Assembly (NCBI GenBank): GCA_030591625.1 | Contig: JAUVAR010000094.1 | Coordinates: 1 to 8,917 of the forward strand | From: Candidatus Zixiibacteriota bacterium | Lineage (GTDB): Bacteria > Zixibacteria > MSB-5A5 > GN15 > FEB-12 | Direction of reading: 5' to 3' | Length of the DNA stretch: 8,917 bases | Shown here: piece by piece, positions 1-6,762 of the stretch | How the letters are laid out: each line of letters opens with the position of its first letter | Position numbering within the stretch: position 1 is the first letter of the stretch | The notes under the pieces: generated by a model | Seen by the model: the letters and a program-made list of their open reading frames with translations, nothing else | What the model was told of the DNA's origin: nothing | Databases searched by the model: none | Translations under genes and position numbers: made by a program

Positions 1-374
1 AACTGGCTCAGTACTTTCTTTCAAAATTTGCACGTGAACGAGGTACAACGGCAACACGGTTTTCAACTGACGCACTTACAGAATTAAAAAAATATAATTA
101 CCCTGGTAATGTTCGTGAGTTGAGAAATCTGATTGAACGAGTTTCGATCTATGCAGAAACAGAAACAATTGAGGCCGGGCAAATCAGTTCGCTACAATCA
201 GGACGAAATGAAACCATTAAGCTGCCGTTAAAAGATGCCGTTAGTGTTTTTGAACGTGAATATATTTTGGCAACGCTTAATCGTAATGATGGCAATGTTA
301 CTGCAGCAGCACGAGACCTTGGTTTGGAACGATCTCATCTATATAAAAAAATGAAAAAACATGGGTTGGAGTAA
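1..374 (+). CDS. Sigma-54-dependent transcriptional activator (NtrC family), C-terminal fragment
   Basis: The left edge cuts this gene; 123 codons remain, read in frame from base 3 to the TAA at 372-374. The fragment starts in the last part of the AAA+ domain and contains the family hallmark YPGNVRELRNLIER (fragment residues 33-46), the end of the sigma-54 interaction module. A linker follows, then a Fis-type helix-turn-helix at about residues 97-123 (DGNVTAAARDLGLERSHLYK). Proteins of this family bind upstream enhancer sites and use ATP hydrolysis to open sigma-54 promoters. The receiver or other sensory domain, Walker A and GAFTGA loop all lie outside the window, so I cannot tell a two-component regulator from an orphan activator. 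A TTG at 120 could be misread as a start, but homology clearly continues upstream of it. The gene converges on the nucleotidyltransferase gene with 5 nt between stops. rpoN, the partner sigma factor, lies 5 kb away in the same window. Confidence 0.93.
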   Translation, partial: LAQYFLSKFARERGTTATRFSTDALTELKKYNYPGNVRELRNLIERVSIYAETETIEAGQISSLQSGRNETIKLPLKDAVSVFEREYILATLNRNDGNVTAAARDLGLERSHLYKKMKKHGLE

Positions 375-379
375 TTCTA

Positions 380-1084
380 CTATTCGCTTAGCCACTGCTT
401 GTAAAGGTCGGCATCAGCGATAGCTTTTTCGTAATCATCGGGGCGTCCGATATCGAGCCAGTAACCGTCAAACGGATATGTGCCCACATGTTGCTTTTGT
501 TCAAGCAGGGACAAAATAAGTTCATCAAAACCAAACGAACAATTGTCAGGAATGTAATCAAGGACAGCACGAGAGAAAATATGAATACCCATCGAGACAA
601 CATAGTTGAATTCAGGTTTTTCATTGAAACTCACAACACGATTAGAATCATCGGCCTCAATAACGCCAAACTCAATTTGTCCACGACGTTTACATGTCGC
701 AGTCGTCATCATAGCTCCAGACTCAACATGAGCTTTATAAAGATCGCCAACATTCAGGTCAGTTAAAATATCACCATTGGCTACAATGAAATGATCGTTC
801 AAATTTTCGATTAGTTTCAACGGTGCAGCCGTTGAAAGTGGTTTCTCTTCCTGTGAGTATCTTATATTAAGATTGAATTGTGATCCATCACCAAGGGTGG
901 AAATAATTTGCTCAGCCCCATGATTGACCGCCATGATAATTTCTTTAACGCCCTGAATTTGAAATTGCTTGAGAATAATTTCAACGACCGGTCGTCCGCT
1001 TATCGGTACTAATGATTTCGGAAGCTCTTTTGTGTACTCACGAAGTCTGGTGCCCTGCCCACCGGCTAAAATTATTGCCTGCAT
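380..1084 (-). CDS. Sugar-1-phosphate nucleotidyltransferase, single-domain
   Basis: This 234-residue protein belongs to the NTP_transferase family, which joins a sugar-1-phosphate to an NTP to give an NDP-sugar and pyrophosphate in the cytoplasm. Visible motifs are the nucleotide-binding LAGGQGTRL (residues 6-14) with PK at 22-23, NGD at 103-105 (D105 a likely metal ligand), FNEKP at 153-157 and WLDIGRPDDY at 209-218 (D211 the likely second metal Asp). The C-terminal motif resembles mannose-1-phosphate guanylyltransferases and PtmE-type glucosamine-1-phosphate guanylyltransferases more than RmlA. There is no C-terminal left-handed beta-helix and no N-terminal CBS pair, so it is a minimal catalytic domain. 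The ATG at 1084 is preceded by GAGAAG with 6-nt spacing, which overlaps the stop of the dehydratase gene 10 nt upstream; this suggests cotranscription and probably translational coupling. By neighbourhood I infer that it supplies the NDP-sugar used by the LegB-like enzyme. Neither the sugar nor the base can be read from sequence alone. Confidence 0.88.
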   Translation of the reverse strand: MQAIILAGGQGTRLREYTKELPKSLVPISGRPVVEIILKQFQIQGVKEIIMAVNHGAEQIISTLGDGSQFNLNIRYSQEEKPLSTAAPLKLIENLNDHFIVANGDILTDLNVGDLYKAHVESGAMMTTATCKRRGQIEFGVIEADDSNRVVSFNEKPEFNYVVSMGIHIFSRAVLDYIPDNCSFGFDELILSLLEQKQHVGTYPFDGYWLDIGRPDDYEKAIADADLYKQWLSE

Positions 1085-1094
1085 ATAATGCTTC

Positions 1095-2087
1095 TCAAAT
1101 CGTGTAACGATCAGGGTTATAGCCGGGGATATCCCGTGATTTCTTCAGCCATTCAATTGTTTGCACAAGGCCATCATCGAGTGATACATTGGGAGACCAG
1201 CCGAGTAATGTTTTTGCTTTACTGTTATCGCACACCAGACGATCAACTTCGCTCGCTTTTGGTCGGACTCGCCGCTTGTCAGATTCAATACTTATTGATT
1301 TGTTCATTAGTCCGGCAATTTTATTGGCCAGATCACCAATTGAAATTTCTTCGCCCGTTCCAAACTGAAAGATTTCACCTGCAACGTTTTTCGATTTGGC
1401 AGTAGCTATAAATCCGGAAACAATATCAGTAACAAAACTGAAATCTCTTGTTGGTCTGATATTACCGAGGCTTAAAACATCTTTTCCGGCATCTATCTGG
1501 CTTATAATAGTTGGGATCACAGCCCTTGCCGACTGACGTGGTCCATACGTATTAAATGGTCTCACAACAACAACGGGCAGATCGAACGATCTATAAAACG
1601 ATAATGCGATCTGATCGGCAGCTATTTTCGTAGCAGCATACGGTGACTGAGCAGTCAATGGATGATCAAGGCTGATCGGAACTGACTGCGCGCTTCCATA
1701 TACTTCTGAGGTCGAAGTATGAACAAACAGTTGCACATCGTTGTCGCGAGATGCCTGTAGCAGGTTCAACGTACCTTCAATATTGGTTTTAACATAGGAA
1801 GAGGGTGATCGATATGAAAACGGTATTGCTATCAATGAAGCGAGGTGATAAATCGTATCGATTCCTTTGCAGAGATCGTTCATAGCATGCGGATCACGAA
1901 TATCTCCGGCGATTATTTCAATATTCGATTTGATTGAGGGATCTATCTGATCAAGCCATCCGGCGTGTCCAAATGAATTGTACTGAACGAGAGCACGTAC
2001 GCATGTACCGCTTTGGACCAGTGTCTCAGCAAGATGTGAGCCGATAAAACCATCGGCTCCAGTAACAAGGGTTAGCTTTTGTTTCAT
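1095..2087 (-). CDS. legB: LegB-type NDP-N-acetylglucosamine 4,6-dehydratase (extended SDR)
   Basis: This 330-residue extended short-chain dehydrogenase/reductase starts with the NAD(P)-binding TGADGFIG (residues 9-16), has GDIRD at 61-65, and the catalytic Tyr/Lys pair as Y150 and K154 (SPYAATK). The active-site segment is HTSTSEVYG (123-131), where RmlB-type dehydratases have TDE. Several stretches match what I remember of the LegB family (legionaminic acid pathway): LASLIAIPFSY (82-92), RPFNTYGPRQSARAVIPTII (176-195), PTRDFSFV (212-219) and the C-terminal YNPDRYTI. LegB converts GDP- or UDP-GlcNAc to the 4-keto-6-deoxy sugar, the first committed step toward legionaminic acid or related deoxy-amino sugars. 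The later enzymes (aminotransferase LegC, acetyltransferase LegH, LegG, LegI, LegF) are not in the window. The ATG at 2087 is well placed for the Rossmann fold, though its Shine-Dalgarno is weak; the gene follows the TPR gene by 21 nt and may rely on coupling. UDP-glucuronate- or dTDP-glucose-type dehydratases are the alternatives. Confidence 0.85.
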   Translation of the reverse strand: MKQKLTLVTGADGFIGSHLAETLVQSGTCVRALVQYNSFGHAGWLDQIDPSIKSNIEIIAGDIRDPHAMNDLCKGIDTIYHLASLIAIPFSYRSPSSYVKTNIEGTLNLLQASRDNDVQLFVHTSTSEVYGSAQSVPISLDHPLTAQSPYAATKIAADQIALSFYRSFDLPVVVVRPFNTYGPRQSARAVIPTIISQIDAGKDVLSLGNIRPTRDFSFVTDIVSGFIATAKSKNVAGEIFQFGTGEEISIGDLANKIAGLMNKSISIESDKRRVRPKASEVDRLVCDNSKAKTLLGWSPNVSLDDGLVQTIEWLKKSRDIPGYNPDRYTI

Positions 2088-2108
2088 AGTAGTAACAGGC
2101 CAACATCC

Positions 2109-4274
2109 CTATAATTGAGAAAGTATATTCCGGGCATGTTCGAGTTTGTCACCGCGAAGTCCGAGCTCTATCGCTTTGTCGAGAAATATTTTTACATTCT
2201 TCCGGTCAATTTCAAAATTAGATGCACCTATATAATAGTGTGCTTCGGCAGACTCAGGATATGTGCCGATAGTTCGTCTTGCATCACCTCGACTAAGCTT
2301 GTAGTCACCAAATCTGAAATTTACATAAGAGAGATTAACAAGTGATTGTTCGGTAGAACGGCTCAAGAAGACAGCCCGTCGGGCATGGTTTTGAGCACGG
2401 CGTCCATCAACACCACCTGTCTCAGCCAGTGATTTTGAATAAAGCAATTCTGCATCTGGCGAACCGTTATTTTTCTTGATGATATCCTCAAATACTTGTA
2501 TGCCTTTTTCGACATCACCGCCGGCGTAGATTGATCTTGCCTCAAGCGCAAGGAGGCCAGCATGATTTTTGTCGATCTTAAGTCCTGCCCCGGCTATCTT
2601 ACGTGCAGTTTCATGATCTGCCAGTTCAGACCATATCGACGATGCGATCTGGTACAAACCTGGAAGTGTTTGATTCAATTCGATAAGCTTGGTTGCAAAC
2701 AATTCAGTCAAAGCACGATCACCTTTTCTATCGACTATTGCTGCAGCCGTACGATAAGATTCAATTGAACCTCTGTTATGCAAAGTAGAAAGGAAGAACT
2801 GTTCAATTGTTTCTTTATTCAAATTGGTACGCAAGTTAAGTATTGCCTGCCGGATCAAAAGTGGCTCGTAGGAATTTACTAATTCTGAATGTTTTGAAAG
2901 AATCGCTAATGCTTTTTCGTAAAGACGTCCAGTTTCAAGGTTGTTTATCCAGCTTGTAAGTGCAGGATAATAGTTCTTGTTAATTTCAAGAGATGACTGC
3001 CAGTATTTAGATGCTCTTTCAAGTCCCGATTTATTTCTTGGAAGAGCATCACCAAATCCGCTCACCCATACTGGATCATCTGAATGATCCTTTAGAGCAA
3101 GATTCCCCAGCGAATCGAATGTATTCGTGTCTGCCCAGTTAACAACCATATTTGCATGGTCATGAATAAACCTTCGTTCGTTTCGTTGAAATCCTGCGCG
3201 GTCAGGTGCTTTCATACCAATTCCTGGATGAATACCAAGGATATGCGAGACAAGTTCAAATTCATCCAACATAAACTCTTTATAATTCACAGAGTAATTT
3301 CCTGTGTTTACCAAGCGTTGTCCGAGATTGATATCATCTTCACAGGCAGGCATATTGAAACCAACCCAGCTCGTTCTGATGTTATAAATCATCGGAGCAA
3401 GAAGATTGGGGAAAAGTTTATTATATTTTACTGCAGCCCGTGAGCAGAGTGTGAAATTACCAACACTCCAACCGTATCGCATAATCATCGCAGCAATTAA
3501 TGCGCTTTCTGGATCATAAGATGCAACACGATCCTGTTCCTGGCGCGCCATAAAATTATATCCATTCTTTAGAAGTCTCAGGAAATGAGTTTGAGTTCCC
3601 ATGAACCCTGCATCATCGGCTTGTGCTGAGAGTTCTGAATAACAGATTGCTGAATCAATCCAGCCACCGCTCTCATAGTAGTCAGCCAGTAGTTCATAAT
3701 AATTTGATGATTTGTCATTCCGATTAGCGAGGGATGAAACAGCTGAACCATTCACTCTTACATCTAATCGTAATTGCAACAGATTACTTAAGTCGTCATC
3801 AAGTCCTGATGAGGTAGCAACACTTAATTGGCTTTTTGCTTTTTTCAGTTTCCATCCATCAAGCAATAAAGAGATATAATACAGATGGTCATCATTCGTG
3901 AATTGTGGCAACTTCGATGCTTTTTCCATTAAGCGCAGAGCTGGGTCGAGTCGTTCGAGTCGTTCATATATCCGTGCTTGTGCAACAATCAGTTTAGAGC
4001 TTACAGGGTTTGCTTCTGCTGCTTCCATGTAAAGACGCATCGCATCATGATAGAGCATCTGAGCTTCGAGCAACTGAGCGTGCAGTAATGTTGTTCCGGT
4101 ATATTCCGGGAACTCAATTCGCAAGCGTTCCAGTTTTTTATCAGCATCAATCATTTGTGCGGAGTTGATAGCATTCTGAATATCCGTCACAAGGCCATTT
4201 CTGATTTCATCAGGAGATTTGGAACAACCCACAATCAGGGTGAGTATTAGAATCGTAATTAGGTTCTTTTTCAT
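2109..4274 (-). CDS. TPR-repeat lipoprotein of unknown function
   Basis: I place the start at the ATG at 4274, giving 721 residues. It has AAAGGA about 8 nt upstream and opens directly into a lipoprotein signal: MKKN, a hydrophobic run, then a lipobox ending at C17 (LIVGC). The residue after Cys is Ser, not Asp, which by the enterobacterial rule would favour the outer membrane. The frame stays open upstream to 4439, but that extension would bury the signal peptide and run through the promoter region, so I reject it. The mature protein is helical and repetitive in the TPR manner: alternating A/L/Y helices near residues 30-140 (arrays such as EAQMLYHDAMRLYMEAAEAN) and again over the last 200 residues (for example AEAHYYIGASNFEID). 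The middle, about residues 250-400, is less repetitive and may be a separate fold. TPRs usually mediate protein contacts. As first gene of an operon with two sugar-nucleotide enzymes it may scaffold glycan export or assembly, which is inference. I recognise no named homologue. Confidence 0.82.
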   Translation of the reverse strand: MKKNLITILILTLIVGCSKSPDEIRNGLVTDIQNAINSAQMIDADKKLERLRIEFPEYTGTTLLHAQLLEAQMLYHDAMRLYMEAAEANPVSSKLIVAQARIYERLERLDPALRLMEKASKLPQFTNDDHLYYISLLLDGWKLKKAKSQLSVATSSGLDDDLSNLLQLRLDVRVNGSAVSSLANRNDKSSNYYELLADYYESGGWIDSAICYSELSAQADDAGFMGTQTHFLRLLKNGYNFMARQEQDRVASYDPESALIAAMIMRYGWSVGNFTLCSRAAVKYNKLFPNLLAPMIYNIRTSWVGFNMPACEDDINLGQRLVNTGNYSVNYKEFMLDEFELVSHILGIHPGIGMKAPDRAGFQRNERRFIHDHANMVVNWADTNTFDSLGNLALKDHSDDPVWVSGFGDALPRNKSGLERASKYWQSSLEINKNYYPALTSWINNLETGRLYEKALAILSKHSELVNSYEPLLIRQAILNLRTNLNKETIEQFFLSTLHNRGSIESYRTAAAIVDRKGDRALTELFATKLIELNQTLPGLYQIASSIWSELADHETARKIAGAGLKIDKNHAGLLALEARSIYAGGDVEKGIQVFEDIIKKNNGSPDAELLYSKSLAETGGVDGRRAQNHARRAVFLSRSTEQSLVNLSYVNFRFGDYKLSRGDARRTIGTYPESAEAHYYIGASNFEIDRKNVKIFLDKAIELGLRGDKLEHARNILSQL
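3948..3965. repeat. Tandem 9-bp duplication within the TPR lipoprotein gene
   Basis: GAGTCGTTC occurs twice head to tail. On the coding (minus) strand it gives the repeated tripeptide in ERLERLDP, inside an N-terminal TPR helix. It keeps the frame and looks like a small slippage duplication. No function is implied. Confidence 0.75.
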
Positions 4275-4302
4275 GCGTTTTTCCTTTAGCTGCAGATTGG
4301 TC

Positions 4303-4317
4303 CTCGGTATTCCCGAG
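4303..4317 (-). other. Small hairpin in the presumed 5' leader of the TPR lipoprotein gene
   Basis: CTCGG and CCGAG form a perfect 5-bp stem around a 5-nt loop, 28 nt upstream of the lipoprotein start codon. If transcription starts at the candidate promoter at 4357-4385, the hairpin lies within the untranslated leader. The stem is short and lacks a U-tract, so it is not a terminator. It could stabilise the messenger or be chance. Confidence 0.3.
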
Positions 4318-4356
4318 AGAGCTACAAATAACGATATTTTTACACTGCTGCAACCC

Positions 4357-4385
4357 ATTATTTCCGTATAAGTTACAGGTGTAAG
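4357..4385 (-). promoter_or_regulatory. Candidate sigma-70-type promoter for the TPR-legB-nucleotidyltransferase unit
   Basis: On the minus strand CTTACA (4385-4380, 4 of 6 to consensus) and AATAAT (4362-4357, 5 of 6) are separated by 17 bp. Initiation near 4350 would give a leader of about 75 nt before the ATG at 4274. Both boxes are imperfect and AT-rich DNA often yields such matches, so this is only the best candidate I found. Confidence 0.3.
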
Positions 4386-4418
4386 CAAATTTTGTGCTCC
4401 AGTTGACACAAAATAACT

Positions 4419-4446
4419 TTGAAGGCCGGTTTTTACCATTTATATT
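4419..4446 (+). promoter_or_regulatory. Candidate promoter for lptB giving a near-leaderless transcript
   Basis: TTGAAG (4419-4424, 4 of 6) and TATATT (4441-4446, 5 of 6) have a 16-bp spacer. Initiation 6-7 nt after the -10 box would fall at or beside the lptB ATG at 4452. This fits the lack of any Shine-Dalgarno: the only purine run, GAG at 4447-4449, is too close to the ATG to serve. A consensus TTGACA at 4403-4408 has no matching -10 box at 16-18 bp. The call depends on weak boxes. Confidence 0.3.
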
Positions 4447-4451
4447 GAGTT

Positions 4452-5177
4452 ATGACAACGCTGAGATCGGATAAATTAGTTAAATACTACAAGAAAAGAG
4501 CTGTTGTAGATGGTGTCTCGATTCTTGTAAATCCCGGCGAAGTTGTTGGCCTGTTAGGACCTAACGGAGCTGGCAAAACGACAACTTTCTATATGGTGAT
4601 TGGCCTTATCCGTCCTGATGGCGGTCAGGTCTTTCTGGGGGACGCTAATATCTCTAAATGGCCAATGTTTCGCCGAGCAGGTATCGGAATTGGATATTTA
4701 CCTCAGGAAGCGTCAGTTTTCAGAAAAATGACGGTCGAAGACAATATAATGTCGGTTCTACAATTTAGAAAAATGTCTCGGAAAGATCGCAAAGCAAAGC
4801 TCGAAGAGCTTTTAGGCGAACTTGATATTACTCATCTTAGGAGTAATAAAACATACACCCTCTCTGGCGGAGAGCGCAGAAGGGTCGAAATTACAAGGGC
4901 TTTGGTTACCGAGCCTAAGTTTATTTTACTGGATGAACCATTCGCGGGTATCGACCCAATAGCAGTAGAAGATATTCAAAAGATTATTGAACGTCTGACC
5001 AGTCGTGGTCTTGGCGTTTTGATTACAGATCATAATGTAAGAGAGACGTTATCAATTTGTGATCGAGCCTATATTATGTGCGAAGGAAAAATACTAAAAT
5101 CAGGAACGGCTGAATTTTTGGCCGATGATCCTGAAGCCAGGAAGATTTATCTTGGCGAAAAGTTCAAGCTTAACTGA
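4452..5177 (+). CDS. lptB: LPS export ABC transporter ATP-binding protein LptB
   Basis: This 241-residue ABC ATPase has the usual length and layout of LptB: Walker A GPNGAGKTT (36-44), Q-loop Gln in YLPQE (Q85), signature LSGGE (137-141), Walker B ILLDE (158-162) and H-loop H194 (ITDHNV). The stretch GIGYLPQEASVFRKMTV and the segment DEPFAGIDPIAVEDIQ are characteristic of LptB rather than of branched-chain amino-acid ATPases. LptB powers the inner-membrane LptB2FG complex that extracts LPS and passes it across the periplasm to the outer membrane. LptF, LptG, LptC and LptA are not in the window; in many Proteobacteria lptC and lptA lie just upstream, whereas here a divergent lipoprotein gene does. 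The ATG at 4452 gives the standard N-terminus although no ribosome site precedes it. rpoN follows after 137 nt. Confidence 0.96.
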   Translation: MTTLRSDKLVKYYKKRAVVDGVSILVNPGEVVGLLGPNGAGKTTTFYMVIGLIRPDGGQVFLGDANISKWPMFRRAGIGIGYLPQEASVFRKMTVEDNIMSVLQFRKMSRKDRKAKLEELLGELDITHLRSNKTYTLSGGERRRVEITRALVTEPKFILLDEPFAGIDPIAVEDIQKIIERLTSRGLGVLITDHNVRETLSICDRAYIMCEGKILKSGTAEFLADDPEARKIYLGEKFKLN

Positions 5178-5272
5178 AAACCAAAGGAAGGATTGTTTAA
5201 TAAATGAACGAACTGCACCGACTGACTCAACCTGCCTCCCCGGCAGACCGATAAGAGCAGTAGAGCAATAAG

Positions 5273-5278
5273 TATAGT
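5273..5278 (+). promoter_or_regulatory. Possible -10 box of an internal rpoN promoter
   Basis: TATAGT matches TATAAT at 5 of 6 positions and lies 36 nt before the rpoN ATG, leaving a leader of about 30 nt with GAAGG at 5304-5308. No convincing -35 box is found 16-18 bp upstream. The 137-nt gap after lptB is long for a tight operon, which makes an additional promoter reasonable, but the evidence is thin. Confidence 0.25.
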
Positions 5279-5314
5279 ACGTTTATTAATTATTATTCTC
5301 CCCGAAGGTAGATC

Positions 5315-6706
5315 ATGAAATTAGAATTAAGACCATCTCTGAAACTGGTATTAGCACCACAACTTATCCAGTCTCTCAAGATGCTTCAAATGCCTCTTTT
5401 GCAGTTACAGCAAACTCTGCGACTAGAGTTGTCGATAAATCCACTTCTTGAAGAAATTGAAACTCTTGAAGAAACTCCCGATGACGCCTCCTCAGAAACT
5501 GAAACTGAAGAATCCGAGAATGAAAATAAGGATGAGATTGACTGGGATTATCTTTTTGAGGATCAGGAAGGGTACAAAGTAAAAGAAAGTCGCGAGCCCG
5601 AAGAAAAACGTCTCGAAGGGAGTGCGCAGTCTTCTACCTCTTTGTACGACCACCTTCTCGAACAACTTGCATTCTTGAAATTTTCCGATGATCAGCAACT
5701 GATTGGTGAATATATAATTGGAAACGTTGCACCCGATGGCTACCTCACAATTTCTTCCGGCGAAATGGCTGCCGAGCTGGAAGTTTTAGAGTCAGAGATT
5801 GAAGAAGTCCTTATGATGATTCAGACCTTTGATCCAGCCGGTGTAGCTGCGCGTGATGTTAGAGAATCGTTGATTATCCAGCTTAAAGAAAAAAATCTCG
5901 AAAAGACTCTCGCCTATAGATTAGTTGATGAACATATCAGAGACCTTGAAAAGAAATCAACTCTGCAGCTTGCTAAAATTATGAACGCAAGTTTTGATAA
6001 AACCGAAAAAGCTCTCGAGACAATTAAAACCCTATCACCAACACCGGCTTATGGTAGATTTGATGCTGCTGCCTCGACTATCATTCCTGACCTTATAATT
6101 GAACGATTTGGTGATGAGTATGTTGTTCAGCATAATGATCGCAGTGTCCCGCAATTACGAATTAATGCCGGCTACAAACAGTTAATTAAACGCGGAAGCT
6201 CAACTTCAAAAGATACCAAAGCGTATGTGCGCCAAAAATTGGAACAAGCAAGATGGCTGCTCAACGCAATCAACCAGCGTCGAAGTACAATGGTTCGGGT
6301 TATGGAAGCGATTATAAACGAACAAAAAGAGTTCTTTGAAAAGGGAACTGCGTTTTTGAAACCATTGATTATGGATGATATTGCCAGAATAGTTGAAATG
6401 AATGTTGCAACAATTAGTCGTGTTTCAAGTGGCAAATATGTACAAACACCACTTGGCGTCTTTGAGATAAAATATTTCTTCAATACCGGTATAGCCAGTA
6501 CAGACGGTGAAGATATGTCAAAGCGTTCAGTCAAACAGCGTCTGAGTGAAATAATCAATTCAGAAGAAGTCACCAAGCCGATGTCTGATCAGGAAATATT
6601 CAAACGATTGAACGAAGAAGGCATCAAGCTTGCCAGACGAACTGTAACAAAGTACCGCGAAGAACTTGGTATCAAACCAGCCCGATTCAGAAAGAAAGTC
6701 GTTTGA
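5315..6706 (+). CDS. rpoN: RNA polymerase sigma-54 factor RpoN
   Basis: This 463-residue protein has all three regions of sigma-54. Region I is a Leu/Gln-rich helix (residues 11-47, LAPQLIQSLKMLQMPLLQLQ onward) that contacts activators. Region II is the acidic linker at about 48-100. Region III holds the core-binding domain with FDPAGVAARDVRESL (172-186), a helix-turn-helix followed by KYVQTPLGVFEIKYFF (374-389), and the RpoN box ARRTVTKYREELGI (440-453) that reads the -24 element. The box has Thr where Ala is usual (ARRTVAKYRE), and TPLG replaces the common TPRG; both are mild. RpoN directs core polymerase to -24/-12 promoters that need an AAA+ activator, such as the one at the left edge. 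The start has GAAGG 6 nt upstream. It follows lptB and precedes the glpX-like gene by 56 nt. I see no -24/-12 promoter in the window's intergenic regions. Confidence 0.98.
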   Translation: MKLELRPSLKLVLAPQLIQSLKMLQMPLLQLQQTLRLELSINPLLEEIETLEETPDDASSETETEESENENKDEIDWDYLFEDQEGYKVKESREPEEKRLEGSAQSSTSLYDHLLEQLAFLKFSDDQQLIGEYIIGNVAPDGYLTISSGEMAAELEVLESEIEEVLMMIQTFDPAGVAARDVRESLIIQLKEKNLEKTLAYRLVDEHIRDLEKKSTLQLAKIMNASFDKTEKALETIKTLSPTPAYGRFDAAASTIIPDLIIERFGDEYVVQHNDRSVPQLRINAGYKQLIKRGSSTSKDTKAYVRQKLEQARWLLNAINQRRSTMVRVMEAIINEQKEFFEKGTAFLKPLIMDDIARIVEMNVATISRVSSGKYVQTPLGVFEIKYFFNTGIASTDGEDMSKRSVKQRLSEIINSEEVTKPMSDQEIFKRLNEEGIKLARRTVTKYREELGIKPARFRKKVV

Positions 6707-6720
6707 TAAGAGTCATTGAT

Positions 6721-6741
6721 GATTCGAATTTGAATCTTTTT
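6721..6741 (+). terminator. Weak terminator-like hairpin between rpoN and the glpX-like gene
   Basis: GATTC (6721-6725) and GAATC (6732-6736) can pair around a 6-nt loop, followed by TTTTT. The stem is only 5 bp and AT-rich, so it would at most attenuate read-through. It could help lower expression of the downstream genes relative to rpoN. Confidence 0.25.
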
Positions 6742-6762
6742 CTAAAAAGGATCAGCTAATTC

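Noticed and set aside
120..374. Short independent protein starting at TTG 120
   Set aside because: AAA+ homology (YPGNVRE) continues upstream in the same frame to the window edge, so it is an internal codon of a longer gene.
1088..1405. 105-codon plus-strand frame opposite the dehydratase gene
   Set aside because: It lies antisense to a well-conserved SDR gene, has no ribosome site or recognisable motif, and is rich in rare-looking composition; it is a shadow.
4383..4401. Sigma-54-like promoter on the minus strand (TGGAGCACAAAATTTGCTT)
   Set aside because: GG and GC are separated by 12 nt; a -24/-12 promoter requires 10, and the -24 box is not TGGCAC.
4403..4408. Consensus TTGACA -35 box upstream of lptB
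   Set aside because: No -10-like hexamer occurs 16-18 bp downstream (the sequence there is about CCGGTT).
4275..4439. N-terminal extension of the TPR lipoprotein frame by 55 codons
   Set aside because: It would hide the signal peptide and lipobox, cross the divergent promoter region, and lacks a ribosome site; the ATG at 4274 has AAAGGA at good spacing.
6172..6576. 134-codon minus-strand frame opposite rpoN
   Set aside because: It is antisense to the conserved DNA-binding region of sigma-54 and shows no family features.
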